Source: Clostridiales bacterium UBA1775 | GTDB taxonomy: Bacteria > Bacillota > Clostridia > Monoglobales > Firm-18 | Direction: 5' to 3' | Assembly (NCBI GenBank): GCA_002314595.1 | Contig: DCGP01000032.1 | Coordinates: 1 to 64,000, forward strand | DNA length: 64,000 nt | Part shown: piece by piece, positions 7,881 to 17,497 of the stretch | Position numbering within the stretch: position 1 is the stretch's first letter | How the letters are laid out: the number at the start of each line of letters is the position of its first letter | Made by a program: the position numbers and the translations under genes | The notes under the pieces: generated by a model | Told to the model about the DNA's origin: nothing | The model's input: the letters and a program-made list of their open reading frames with translations, nothing else | Database searches by the model: none

Positions 7881-9169
7881 ACATAGAAGATGCTAAAATT
7901 TTGGTGTTTACTGTAGATTGTTGGAACTCAAAAACCGGTGCAAATACAATGAGCGAATTGTTTTCTTGGTGCAAAAAGGACAATTTGGCAAATGTGTATA
8001 TAAGGGCAGGAGTTCCTGATTATCAGCAGTGTGGTTATTACTTCCAAATTTGTGAAAATGAGGTTATAAAGAGTATTATAAAACGCAATTTGGAAATAGG
8101 GCACAATGTAGAAGTAGGCACAAAAACACTAAATCAAGAATATGAAATTGAAGAAAAAAGATACAGCAAGTTTAAAAATAGACAAATTTGGCCGCTTTTG
8201 TATCTACGTGAAATCTTGTGGAAGCTTGGTAATTGGAAAAGTAAGGCTTTAAATAAGTTTTTAGAAGATTTTAACCCGGATATTATTGTGTTTGCCCACG
8301 AAGGATATATACATTTTAACAGATTGGTTAGATATTCCGTTAAAAAGACAGGTGCAAAATCTGTAGGGTATTTTTGGGACGATAACTTTACATATAAGCA
8401 AATGCCATTTAATTTGGGGTATTATATATATAGATTTTTCCAAAAGAGAGATATCGCAAAGAATGTTAGGGTTACCGATGCAAACTTTACTATTTCTCCA
8501 AAGACCAAAAGGGAAGTTGATAATGAATTTGGAATTGATTCGGTTATATTATCCAAGCCTTTAAAAGAGGATAAAATCAATAAAAACGAATATATTGAAA
8601 AGTTGGACGAACCGATTAAAATGCTGTATGCAGGAAATTTGGGAATTGGCAGAATTAATACAATTATTTCAGTTTCTAAAATATTGGACGAGATAAACAA
8701 CGAAGGTAAGATAATAACATTAGATGTGTATTCAGGTACAAATATTGACGATAACACAAGGGCTAAAATTGGAAAATATGTAAATCTTTGTGGTTCAGTA
8801 CCTCAAAGAGAGGTTGCAGGCTTGCAAAACAAGGCTGATGTTTTACTATTTGTTGAATCCTTGGAAAAAAGGTACAGAAAAATTGCACGGCTTTCATTTT
8901 CAACAAAATTAGTTGATTATTTTGGCTCTGCAAGGTGTATTTTAGCAGTAGGGGATAGCGATATTGCCCCCATTGAATATATGAAAACAAATGATATTGC
9001 AATCGTTGCAAGTGATTACGACCAACTATATAATGCAATATTAAGAATAAAAAATGAACAAAACATTTTGGCGAAATATTCAAAAGCATCATTGGATTTT
9101 GGTATTAAAAACCATAGTTATGATGTAATAATTTCAAAATTAAAAGGTACATTACAAAGTATTATTTGA
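7877..9169 (+). CDS. Glycosyltransferase (GT4-like)
   Basis: A 430-residue GT-B-like protein. The GTG start at 7877 overlaps the preceding stop (GTGA) and follows GGAAGG. The in-frame upstream start at 7826 would add 17 residues inside the previous gene and is less likely. The segment MLYAGNLGIGR near 252 and the VSKILDEI helix look like the start of the nucleotide-sugar domain. An SLEKRYRKIARLSFSTKLVDY stretch further on replaces the usual E-x7-E, so it is a diverged GT4 member. Substrate unknown. Confidence 0.8.
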   Translation: MNIEDAKILVFTVDCWNSKTGANTMSELFSWCKKDNLANVYIRAGVPDYQQCGYYFQICENEVIKSIIKRNLEIGHNVEVGTKTLNQEYEIEEKRYSKFKNRQIWPLLYLREILWKLGNWKSKALNKFLEDFNPDIIVFAHEGYIHFNRLVRYSVKKTGAKSVGYFWDDNFTYKQMPFNLGYYIYRFFQKRDIAKNVRVTDANFTISPKTKREVDNEFGIDSVILSKPLKEDKINKNEYIEKLDEPIKMLYAGNLGIGRINTIISVSKILDEINNEGKIITLDVYSGTNIDDNTRAKIGKYVNLCGSVPQREVAGLQNKADVLLFVESLEKRYRKIARLSFSTKLVDYFGSARCILAVGDSDIAPIEYMKTNDIAIVASDYDQLYNAILRIKNEQNILAKYSKASLDFGIKNHSYDVIISKLKGTLQSII

Positions 9170-9192
9170 TACTCGTATATGGGGGCAAATAA

Positions 9193-10389
9193 ATGAAGAT
9201 ATTACAAATAAATGCTGTATATAAAACAAAAAGCACAGGCAGAATTGTAATGGAAATGCATAACTATTTCAAAAGGATGGGGCATAAAAGTTATGTTGCT
9301 TATGCTAATGAAAATACAGATACAAGTAAAGACCCAAACGTTTTTAGGGTAGGTAATCTTATTGACCATAAATTACACGCCGTATTGTACCGTTTGGACA
9401 ATATGCAAGGTTGCCATTCAAAAATTGCTACAAGGTTATTTTTGAAAAAGGTCAAAAAAATTAAACCGGATATTATTCTTGCTCATAATCTGCATTCTAA
9501 TTTTATAGATATGCCATACTTTATGAAAAAGGTTAAAAATATGGGTGTTAGGGTTGCAATATCACTTCAAGATTGCTGGTATATGACAGGTGGATGTTAT
9601 CATTATACTAATCTAAACTGCAACGGTTGGCTTAATGGTTGTAAAAACTGTCAGTTATTTGGCAAGGCAGCAGAAAAGAAATATGCCATTAACTGTGAAG
9701 TTATGGATTATGTTCATCCTGATGTTGTTGCAGTTTCAAAATGGATGAAGTCTGAAACAGAGAAATCCTTGCTAAGTGGCAGAAGTAACATAAATATGAT
9801 ATATAACTGGGTTGACAGGGAAACATTTTATCCAAGGGAAAACCTTCAAAATATCCGTAATAAGTATAATATAACAGGTGAAAAGGTCATTTTAGGCGTT
9901 TCAACTGCATGGACTTCGGATAAAGGTCAGCCTGAAATGGAAAGAATTGCAAAGCTTTTTCCTGATGTAAGTGTTGTGCTTGTGGGCAAACAAGAAGAAA
10001 ATACAAATTACCCTGATAATGTAATATTGATTCCGTTTACAGATAGTAAAGACGAACTTGCAGAACTTTATAGCGTGGCAGATGTATTCTTTAATCCAAC
10101 ATTGCAAGAAACATTTGGGTTGGTTTCTGCAGAGGCTTTATCCTGTGGAACCCCGATTGTAGTTTATAACACAACTGCTTGTCCTGAGTTTGTAGAGGGT
10201 AATACAGGCATTGTTTTAGAAAGTAAAGATGATTTAGAAATGGCAATTAAAACAATTTTTAACAGAGTAGACGAGCTTGGCAAAGAAACAATTTCAAAAG
10301 AATGTGCTGAATTCGTAGCAAATAATTTTAATTTGCAAACGAATATTCAAAAATATTTGGATTTGTTTTCGGAAATTTTATCGAGGTAA
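9193..10389 (+). CDS. Glycosyltransferase family 4, WcaC-like
   Basis: A 398-residue GT4 enzyme. The N-terminal domain has a cysteine-rich insert (Cys128, 135, 143, 150 and 153, around DCWYMTGGC and GCKNC) found in a known GT4 subgroup of capsule enzymes. The C-terminal domain has NPTLQETFGLVSAEAL (301-316), which holds the donor-binding acidic pair. It lies 23 bases after the previous transferase, with a GGGGG ribosome site. Sugar specificity cannot be read from sequence. Confidence 0.9.
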   Translation: MKILQINAVYKTKSTGRIVMEMHNYFKRMGHKSYVAYANENTDTSKDPNVFRVGNLIDHKLHAVLYRLDNMQGCHSKIATRLFLKKVKKIKPDIILAHNLHSNFIDMPYFMKKVKNMGVRVAISLQDCWYMTGGCYHYTNLNCNGWLNGCKNCQLFGKAAEKKYAINCEVMDYVHPDVVAVSKWMKSETEKSLLSGRSNINMIYNWVDRETFYPRENLQNIRNKYNITGEKVILGVSTAWTSDKGQPEMERIAKLFPDVSVVLVGKQEENTNYPDNVILIPFTDSKDELAELYSVADVFFNPTLQETFGLVSAEALSCGTPIVVYNTTACPEFVEGNTGIVLESKDDLEMAIKTIFNRVDELGKETISKECAEFVANNFNLQTNIQKYLDLFSEILSR

Positions 10390-10396
10390 ATAAATT

Positions 10397-11458
10397 ATGA
10401 TAATGTATGGAATATTGGCAGTTTGGCCATTGTTTTTAAAATTATTTTTTCAAGACATTGAAAAAAATCCGAAAAAGAAAAAAGCGTATTGTGTTTTATG
10501 TGCAATAGGTCTAATATTAATAGTCGGGTTAAGAAGTAAATACCTTGGTAGTAATGATACAGAATCGTACTACGATATCATGAAGCAAACTATTAAATCT
10601 AAAAAGTACGATGTTGAAATGTTTGATGAAAAGCTTGAACAAGGCTTTACTATATTTGTATGGCTTTTATCAAGGGTATTTCGTAAAGCTCAATGGATTA
10701 TCGTAATTTCTTCAGCAATATATATTTCTTCATTTACTGTATTTGTATATAAGCGTTCAAAAAATGTAAGTATGTCAATAACAATGTTTGTGTGCCTGGG
10801 CATATTAACATTTTGTATGCAGGGTATGAGGCAGGCTATCGCAATGAGCATTTGCCTTTTGGCATATTATTTTGTGGAAAAGAAGTGGCTGATACCGTTT
10901 ATCTTGGCAGTTCTATTAGCAATAACATTCCATCAATCTGCGATTATTTTCTTTGTGGTTTACTTATTTAACTACTTCAAAGTAAAGCCGGCACATATTT
11001 TTATCGTTGTATTTGGTATTATTTCAACAATATTTCTTTCGGATTATATTGTGCAAACGGCAAACGATTACTTTCAAAGAGAATATACCGGTACCGTTTC
11101 GTCAGGGGGCTTTATTGCTGTTGCGGTCTATTTGATAATTATAGGGTTTACAGCATTTATTTCTAAAAAGCCTATGAGGTTTAATGTAGATTCACGAATG
11201 TTCTGTATGCTTTTGTTTGGATTTGTATGTTTTATAGAAAGATATATTGGTTCTCAAGCATCTGAGCGTATTAGCTTTTATTTTGCAATTTCTCAAGCTA
11301 TAATCCTTCCTAATGCTATAGAAGAAGGTAATATCAGCAAGCGTGATAAGTTTATAATTTCAATTATTGTATATACATTATGTGTAGGGTTGTTCTTGTA
11401 CAGACTTTTAAATACAAAGTTCTTGCCATATTATTTCTTCTGGGAATTAAGAAATTAG
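10397..11458 (+). CDS. EpsG/Wzy-like polysaccharide polymerase
   Basis: A 353-residue membrane protein with about ten hydrophobic segments. The N-terminal part has RSKYLGSNDTESY near residue 36, a pattern shared with the EpsG family (extracellular polysaccharide polymerases of Firmicutes). A conserved MQGMRQAIAMSI stretch lies near 139. Such proteins join flipped repeat units on the outer face of the membrane. It is the only polymerase candidate in the cluster, which also supplies an initiating transferase and a flippase. Confidence 0.85.
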   Translation: MIMYGILAVWPLFLKLFFQDIEKNPKKKKAYCVLCAIGLILIVGLRSKYLGSNDTESYYDIMKQTIKSKKYDVEMFDEKLEQGFTIFVWLLSRVFRKAQWIIVISSAIYISSFTVFVYKRSKNVSMSITMFVCLGILTFCMQGMRQAIAMSICLLAYYFVEKKWLIPFILAVLLAITFHQSAIIFFVVYLFNYFKVKPAHIFIVVFGIISTIFLSDYIVQTANDYFQREYTGTVSSGGFIAVAVYLIIIGFTAFISKKPMRFNVDSRMFCMLLFGFVCFIERYIGSQASERISFYFAISQAIILPNAIEEGNISKRDKFIISIIVYTLCVGLFLYRLLNTKFLPYYFFWELRN

Positions 11459-11478
11459 TAAAAATAGGAGTTTTCCTT

Positions 11479-12615
11479 ATGAATAATTTAAAAATCGTAT
11501 TTGTTTCAAATTATTTGAATCATCACCAAATACCAAGCTGTAATGAATATATAAAATATGCGTCGGAATTCACTTTTGTTACAACTGAAAGCGAAGCAAA
11601 TGAAGGCTTCCAAAAAAATACAGATGCCGAATATGTGCTTCATTATGATAGAGAAAATGACAGAGAAAAGGTAATTTCTAAAATATTAGAGGCTGATGTT
11701 GCCATTATGGGGGTATGTCCCACAGAACTTATTAGCCTTAGAATGTCTACGAAAAAGCTTACTTTCTTGTATTCCGAAAGGTTTTTTAAAAGGGCAATTT
11801 GGAGGAGATTTATTCCAATTACAAGGAAAAAAATTAACGAAAAAATAGGTAGATACAAAAATGAAAATATGTATGTTTTAGCATCAAGTGCATATTTACC
11901 TTACGATTTATCGTTTTTCAAATTTCCAATTTCCAAAATTTTTAAATGGGGCTATTTTCCTCAAGCTGTTGAATATGCAAATATTGAGGAATTAGTTGAT
12001 AATAAAAAGAAAAACTCTATTGTATGGGTAGGCAGATTTATTGACTGGAAACATCCTGAATATGCAGTAGAATTGGCAAACAAACTAAAAAATAATAATA
12101 TTGATTTTAAGTTAACTATGATAGGCGACGGAGAGCGTTTTGAAGTCATAAAAAATATGGTTAATCAAAATAACTTACAAAATAACGTTCACTTAGTCGG
12201 TAGTCAAAGTCCTGAAAAAGTCCGTGAATATATGGAAAAAAGTGAAATATTTATGTTTACGTCCGACAAAAACGAAGGCTGGGGTGCTGTATTAAATGAG
12301 GCAATGAATTCTGCTTGTGCAGTTGTTGCAAGTAACAGAATAGGCTCCGTTCCGTTCCTTATAAATGATGGCGTTAATGGTTTGGTGTTTGAAAGTGGAA
12401 ATGTTGACGAACTTTATTTAAAGGTTAAGGAACTTCTTGAAAATCAAAAAAAGAGATGGTTGTTTGGCGTAAATGCGTATAAATCAATTTACGAGCAATG
12501 GAACGCCAAAAATGCAATACAAAGATTATTCAAACTAATTGACGCATTGCAAAATGATAACGATACTCCGTTTAGTGATGGAGTATGTAGTAAAGTGAAA
12601 ATTATTAAGGGGTAA
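11479..12615 (+). CDS. Glycosyltransferase family 4
   Basis: A 378-residue GT-B enzyme. The ATG at 11479 follows AGGAG by eight bases and is chosen over an in-frame start at 11380 inside the polymerase gene. The C-terminal domain has IVWVGRFIDWKHP and the donor-site segment FTSDKNEGWGAVLNEAMN with its two acidic residues, as in typical GT4 retaining enzymes. Acceptor and donor unknown. Confidence 0.88.
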   Translation: MNNLKIVFVSNYLNHHQIPSCNEYIKYASEFTFVTTESEANEGFQKNTDAEYVLHYDRENDREKVISKILEADVAIMGVCPTELISLRMSTKKLTFLYSERFFKRAIWRRFIPITRKKINEKIGRYKNENMYVLASSAYLPYDLSFFKFPISKIFKWGYFPQAVEYANIEELVDNKKKNSIVWVGRFIDWKHPEYAVELANKLKNNNIDFKLTMIGDGERFEVIKNMVNQNNLQNNVHLVGSQSPEKVREYMEKSEIFMFTSDKNEGWGAVLNEAMNSACAVVASNRIGSVPFLINDGVNGLVFESGNVDELYLKVKELLENQKKRWLFGVNAYKSIYEQWNAKNAIQRLFKLIDALQNDNDTPFSDGVCSKVKIIKG

Positions 12616-12620
12616 ATTAG

Positions 12621-13658
12621 ATGATGAATTTGCAACTTGTTAGTGTAATTATTGCCGTATATAATGTGGAAAAATATTTAAAAAAATGTATTGAATCAGT
12701 AATAAATCAAACATATAAAAATATGGAAATATTTCTTGTTGATGATGGCTCTACTGATAATAGTTCAAAAATATGCAATGATTATAAGAAGATGGATAGT
12801 AGGATAAAAGTTATTCACAAGAAAAATGGTGGGGTTAGCTCTGCACGGAATGTTGCTTTGGATCGTGCAAGTGGCAAATATGTTACATTTATTGATAGTG
12901 ATGATTGGGTATCTGAAAATTGGATAGAATTTTTAGTAAATAGTATAGAAAAACATAATTCATCTGTTTCGATAGGTGAAATATGTTGTTGTTCTGCTGC
13001 ACGAAAAAGTTATATTGAATTTGTGGGAGATGAAGAGGTAATTGATGCTCCAAACCAAATGATAAAGTATATTACGGAGCAAAATATTCGCTCAACCGCA
13101 ACCAATAAATTGTATTATTTATCTTTATTTGAAAATCTGCGTTTTCCAGAAGGGAAAATTAACGAAGATGCATATATTACTCATCAAATAATTGGTGAAA
13201 GTGAAAGAATTAGCTTTGCAAAGGATTGTTATTATTATATTAGAATTCGTAGTGGTAGCATTACTCAACAACATTTTTCTGTTAAAAATCTTGATTTGCT
13301 TTACGCAAGTGATAATATGGAGAAATATTATTTGGACAAATATCCACAGTTTGAAAAGCTTGTATTAGCCCATAGCATCAACGAAATATCAGTCTTGTTA
13401 AATGCGCTGTTTGCATCGAAAAAAGATGATAACTTCTTAGATATAGAATCACAACTCAAAACAATTCTTCAAGACAAAACAAGGATTTATGATAATGCAA
13501 AAGGTGAAACATATAACTATTCAATATCCGATGATGTGTATTTATATTTATCTGACAGAAAAAAATATATACAAAAGTGCAAGAAAAATGCAAGAGTTAA
13601 TATGGCAAGAAAGATGGCGGTTAAAGGTTTATCTGTTTTAAAATTTAAAAGATATTAG
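12621..13658 (+). CDS. Glycosyltransferase family 2
   Basis: A 345-residue GT-A enzyme. It begins with VSVIIAVYNVEKYLKKC, has VDDGSTDNS (40-48) and the metal-binding DSDD at 92-95. A YYYIRIRSGSITQ segment further on is typical of EpsJ/WcaA-like family 2 enzymes. Inverting transfer from a UDP-sugar is the family norm. It is the only GT2 in this cluster; the others are GT-B. Start at the first ATG, with GGGG about ten bases before; the second ATG (12624) is possible. Confidence 0.92.
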   Translation: MMNLQLVSVIIAVYNVEKYLKKCIESVINQTYKNMEIFLVDDGSTDNSSKICNDYKKMDSRIKVIHKKNGGVSSARNVALDRASGKYVTFIDSDDWVSENWIEFLVNSIEKHNSSVSIGEICCCSAARKSYIEFVGDEEVIDAPNQMIKYITEQNIRSTATNKLYYLSLFENLRFPEGKINEDAYITHQIIGESERISFAKDCYYYIRIRSGSITQQHFSVKNLDLLYASDNMEKYYLDKYPQFEKLVLAHSINEISVLLNALFASKKDDNFLDIESQLKTILQDKTRIYDNAKGETYNYSISDDVYLYLSDRKKYIQKCKKNARVNMARKMAVKGLSVLKFKRY

Positions 13659-13670
13659 AGTGAGGTAATA

Positions 13671-14801
13671 ATGGATTCATATTTAATTATTGTAGATAAA
13701 TATCTTCCGTTTCCGTCAAGTAACGGAGCTTGTGCTTTGAAAATTGCAAATGTTCTATCGAAAAACTCAAAAGTAACTGTATTATCAATATACGGCGAAG
13801 AATATTTTGATGAACAGAATAATATTGTTGTTGTTCCTGTCGGCAGAGATGGTGTAAATATTCCTAAAAAAAATATTGCATTTGGATATATGCAAGACGA
13901 AATGGTTGTAAATAATCTTGTTAAAGTCGGAACAGAATTATGCAAAAAGAATAAAATTAATACAATTATTTCTTTTTATCAGCCTATCGAAACGATTGTT
14001 TCAGGGAAAATATTAAGTGAAAAGTTTAAAACTAAATTTGTTCCCTGCTTTTTTGATATTGTTGACTCATCAGTAAAAACAAGTAAAATGAAGAAGAAAA
14101 TTATAGATTATAATTATGAAAGATTATATAAATATGTATTAAAGAAAAATGGTTTTTTATATTTAAAATATTATAAAAAATATTTTGATAATCATATTTT
14201 TAGTAATAAAAATAAAGCATTTCCAGTAGGTACACCGGTTTTTGAAGAAAAAGGAAGTAAACAATTAGCTAGAGATGATTCTATTAACCTTACATACTGT
14301 GGCTCATTTTATGAGGATATAAGAAATCCTCGTAAAATGCTTGATGCACTTAGCATTATTGCAGGTACGAATATTTACTTGCACTTATATTCCTGGGGTT
14401 GTGAGGATGTTGTAGAAGAGTATAAAAGCTTGTATGAGGATAATTTGATTGTTCATGGCAGAGTATCTTCAAAGGAAGTAGGTATCGCACTGTCCAATGC
14501 AAATATTCTTGTTAACCTTTCAAATATTTCCGAAAATCAGGTGCCCGGCAAGGTTATGGAATATTATTCCTACGGAAAGCCGGTTTTGAATTTTAAATTC
14601 ATTGAAAACGACCCCGGCAATGACGATTATGCAAAATATCCACTTAATAAAGATGTGGAATTATATAAAGAAATAAATAATCAAGAAATAATTGATTTTA
14701 TAAATAATTATAAAAATAAGGAGATTCCATTTAACGAAGTAGCGTTGTTATTTAAGGAATCAACACCTGAATATTGTTGTGATATTATTCGTAAAATGTA
14801 G
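13671..14801 (+). CDS. Putative glycosyltransferase (GT4-like)
   Basis: A 376-residue protein with a GT-B layout. The N-terminal region starts YLIIVDKYLPFPSSNGA. The C-terminal part has LTYCGSFYEDIRNP and then NLSNISENQVPGKVMEYYSYGKPVL, which matches the donor-binding region of GT4 enzymes. Identity is weaker than for neighbours, so the family call is tentative. It sits between a GT2 and a TagB/F-like gene with short gaps. Confidence 0.75.
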   Translation: MDSYLIIVDKYLPFPSSNGACALKIANVLSKNSKVTVLSIYGEEYFDEQNNIVVVPVGRDGVNIPKKNIAFGYMQDEMVVNNLVKVGTELCKKNKINTIISFYQPIETIVSGKILSEKFKTKFVPCFFDIVDSSVKTSKMKKKIIDYNYERLYKYVLKKNGFLYLKYYKKYFDNHIFSNKNKAFPVGTPVFEEKGSKQLARDDSINLTYCGSFYEDIRNPRKMLDALSIIAGTNIYLHLYSWGCEDVVEEYKSLYEDNLIVHGRVSSKEVGIALSNANILVNLSNISENQVPGKVMEYYSYGKPVLNFKFIENDPGNDDYAKYPLNKDVELYKEINNQEIIDFINNYKNKEIPFNEVALLFKESTPEYCCDIIRKM

Positions 14802-14812
14802 GAGGCATAAAA

Positions 14813-15982
14813 ATGGTAAGCAGTATAGCAATTAGTGCTTTGACAGTATTGTCAGGCATTATACCAAAAAAGAAAAACTTGTGGCTTTTTGGTTGCTGGG
14901 ACGGACATTTGTATGGTGATAATTCCAAATATATGTTTGAATATATTAACAAGGTAGATAAATCTGTTAACGCTGTATGGATGACGAAGGAAAAATCTGT
15001 GGAAGAGCAAGTCAAATCCAAGGGTTATTCTGTGTTAAATGCTCGTAGCTTAAAGGGTATTTGGACTTTGTGCAGAGCCTCTGTAATGTTTGAGACCTCG
15101 GGCTTTAACGACCTTAGCTTTTTTGTAGTTAAAAAGGTTAAGGAAGTTCAGTTGTGGCATGGAATGGGCTTTAAAAACGTTGGAAAAAATGATTCTAAAA
15201 ACGGAAATAAAAAATATTTTGACCACTTTATAAATAACGGAAAACGAAGCGACACTTATGATTTGGCAAATTGGTGCGTTGCTTCTAAGGAAGCACTTGA
15301 AAAATATTCAGATTCATTTGATGCTCCAAAAGAGAATTTTACAATTACAGGGCAACCAAAGGACGATTTGTTTATTTATCCGGAGGATGAACAGGTTTAT
15401 AACAGTATTTTAAATGGTAAGAAATACAAAAAAGTTATTTTTTACTTGCCTACTCATAGAAATTTTGGCAAAACAGACGATAAGTCAATGTTAGAGGAAA
15501 GCAAGCTTCAATATGTAAATTCAAAATTGGCTGAAATGGACGTTTTAGTGTTATATAAACCACATTACAATGACAAAAAACACTTTGAAAACTTTAAGTC
15601 CGAGCTTTCAAACATTAAGTTTTTGCTTGACTTTGAAAAGTATGGGGATATTTATCAAATATTACCCTTTTGTGATGCTATGATTTCGGACTATTCAGGT
15701 ATTGTGTTTGGCTTTTTAAATGCAGACAAGCCAATAATTTTGTTCCCTTATGATATGGAAAGCTACATAACAGGTGATATGGGCTTTTGTTACGATTACA
15801 ACGAAGTTGCAGCAGGCCCAATTTGTATGACCTGGGACGAAGTTATTGCCAAAATAGAAAATATTGCAAATGGTAAGGATTCCTTTGCTGAAAAAAGGAA
15901 AGAACTAATTAAAAGATTCTGCCCACTAAATGACGGAAAATCAAAAGAAAGAGTTTATCAATTGGCAAAAAAATTAGTTTGA
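14813..15982 (+). CDS. CDP-glycerol glycerophosphotransferase family protein (TagB/TagF-like)
   Basis: A 389-residue protein of the wall-teichoic-acid transferase family. LWLFGCWDGHLYGDNSKY opens the N-terminal domain, WHGMGFKNVG is at 115-124, and a late SDYSGIVFGF with a following Asp in NADKP forms the CDP site. These enzymes move polyol phosphate from a CDP-polyol to a sugar acceptor. It lacks the long N-terminal extension of polymerising TagF, so a single-unit, TagB-like transfer is the simpler reading. A TagD-like cytidylyltransferase lies about 1 kb downstream and would provide the CDP-linked donor. Confidence 0.9.
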   Translation: MVSSIAISALTVLSGIIPKKKNLWLFGCWDGHLYGDNSKYMFEYINKVDKSVNAVWMTKEKSVEEQVKSKGYSVLNARSLKGIWTLCRASVMFETSGFNDLSFFVVKKVKEVQLWHGMGFKNVGKNDSKNGNKKYFDHFINNGKRSDTYDLANWCVASKEALEKYSDSFDAPKENFTITGQPKDDLFIYPEDEQVYNSILNGKKYKKVIFYLPTHRNFGKTDDKSMLEESKLQYVNSKLAEMDVLVLYKPHYNDKKHFENFKSELSNIKFLLDFEKYGDIYQILPFCDAMISDYSGIVFGFLNADKPIILFPYDMESYITGDMGFCYDYNEVAAGPICMTWDEVIAKIENIANGKDSFAEKRKELIKRFCPLNDGKSKERVYQLAKKLV

Positions 15983-15999
15983 TATTGTAAGTAGTTATT

Positions 16000-17057
16000 A
16001 TGAAAGAAAGAAATGAAAAATTAGATTTTATTAAAGGTTTGTTGATAATAGGCGTTGTATATGGGCACATATTAAACGCTGTACGTATGGACACAGATGC
16101 GTCCTTTTGGATTGCTAAACTAATTAGAGCCTTTGATATGCCTATGTTTATGTTAATAGGTGGATATTTTTTGTCAAAAAGCATTTCAAAGTACCACCCG
16201 TTAAAATACATATTCAACAAAATAACCCAACTGATTTTTCCATTAGCACTTTGGTGTATAATTGTTAATATTATGATGTATTTGGTAAAAAGGCAATTTA
16301 GTATTTTATCAACATTAAAAACGCGATTATGTGGTATTGGTTTATTTGGGCAATATTGATTTGTAGTGTAGTTTTTATAGTAGTTTCAACTATTAAAAAC
16401 AAGTATTTAAGGCTTACACTTGTAATACTTGTTGGTATAGTATGGCATTTAATACCTACCGAATTAGAAATTTATAATTTATCATACGTATATACATTTT
16501 TTACGATAGGTTATTATTTGGATTATATTTTAGATAAAATGTCTGAAAAATTCATTAAAATTGGTACAGTAGTTTCTATACTTGCTTTTGTGGTTTTGGT
16601 GTATTTTTGGAAGGTAGATTACACAATATGGAACACAAGTGGGTATTTGCTTGCAGATACACTACATAGAACTATAATAGCTATTTATAGGTTTGTAATA
16701 GGATTATTTGGTTGTGTAACAGCATATGTAGTATATAGTTTTGTTTATTCGCATTTTTCAAAAGGAAATAATGTTATTGTAAGAATCGGCAAAACATCGC
16801 TAATGAATTATGTTTTGCACCCGTTTGCCATTGCAATGGTGTTAACACCAATAGCAAAGTTTGTTATTAACAAAGTTGGATACAACATATTTGCAACAAA
16901 TGTTTGGGTTACTCAGTTATTTTTTGCAACAATAATTTCTTTTGCTATGAGTTGGTTAATAGAAATTGGAATAAATTTAATCAAAAAAATACCTTATGTT
17001 GGAAAAGTAACATTTGGGTTTAATATTTGTAATGCTAAAAAGGAGAATGTAAAATGA
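16000..17057 (+). pseudogene. Acyltransferase family 3, split by a one-base frameshift
   Basis: Two overlapping frames together make one membrane acyltransferase. The first (16000-16359, 119 residues) has the family start LDFIKGLLIIGVVYGHIL with the catalytic His. The second begins before 16329 and runs to 17057 with WYWFIWAILI and a late MNYVLHPFAIAM. The break lies at a run of five A (16317-16321). One extra A would give a continuous product of about 352 residues. Either the gene is broken, it is switched by slippage in the A run, or the base is a sequence error. The intact protein would acylate a sugar, commonly O-acetylation. The downstream TagD start overlaps its stop by four bases. Confidence 0.82.
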
Positions 17058-17497
17058 AAAAGTACAAATTAGGTTTTACAGATGGTGTATATGATATGTT
17101 CCATGTTGGGCATCTAAATATGATTAGAACAGCAAAATCATATTGCGACAAATTGATTGTAGGCGTTCATTCAGATGAAATTGTTGAAAGCTACAAGCAT
17201 AGAAAAACAGTTATAAATGAACAAGACCGTAGGGAAATTATCGGTGCGTTAAAGGACGTTGACCAAGCAGTCATCAACTATACTCGTGATAAAATGGAAC
17301 TATGGGAAAAATACCACTTTGATGTAATCTTCATAGGCGATGATTGGAAGGGTACAGAAAGATGGAACAATTTTGAAAAGGTACTTGCAAAGGTCGGGGT
17401 ATCTGTTGAATACATTCCTTATACAAAGGGTGTTTCAACTACACAAATTCGTGAAAAACTTGGTGAAGTTAACAATGCCAAAAAGGATCTTTCATAA
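17054..17497 (+). CDS. Glycerol-3-phosphate cytidylyltransferase-like (TagD family)
   Basis: A 147-residue nucleotidyltransferase with HVGH at 17-20, a FIGDDWKGTERW stretch, and STTQIREKL near the end, all typical of TagD and related enzymes. TagD makes CDP-glycerol from CTP and glycerol-3-phosphate for the TagB/F-type transferase upstream. Relatives in capsule clusters activate other polyol phosphates, so the substrate could be a different short polyol phosphate here. The length is near the usual 130. It overlaps the frameshifted acyltransferase (ATGA) and the start of the next gene lies inside its 3' end. Confidence 0.92.
   Translation: MKKYKLGFTDGVYDMFHVGHLNMIRTAKSYCDKLIVGVHSDEIVESYKHRKTVINEQDRREIIGALKDVDQAVINYTRDKMELWEKYHFDVIFIGDDWKGTERWNNFEKVLAKVGVSVEYIPYTKGVSTTQIREKLGEVNNAKKDLS

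Noticed and set aside
16317..16331. Programmed -1 ribosomal frameshift in the acyltransferase
   Set aside because: The codons TTA AAA ACG do not form a slippery heptamer of the X XXY YYZ type; only the AAA codon could re-pair well after slipping back.
16329..17057. The second half of the acyltransferase as an independent gene
   Set aside because: It has no ribosome site of its own, starts in the middle of the family's fold, and joins the first half at a five-A run; a one-base frameshift explains both pieces.
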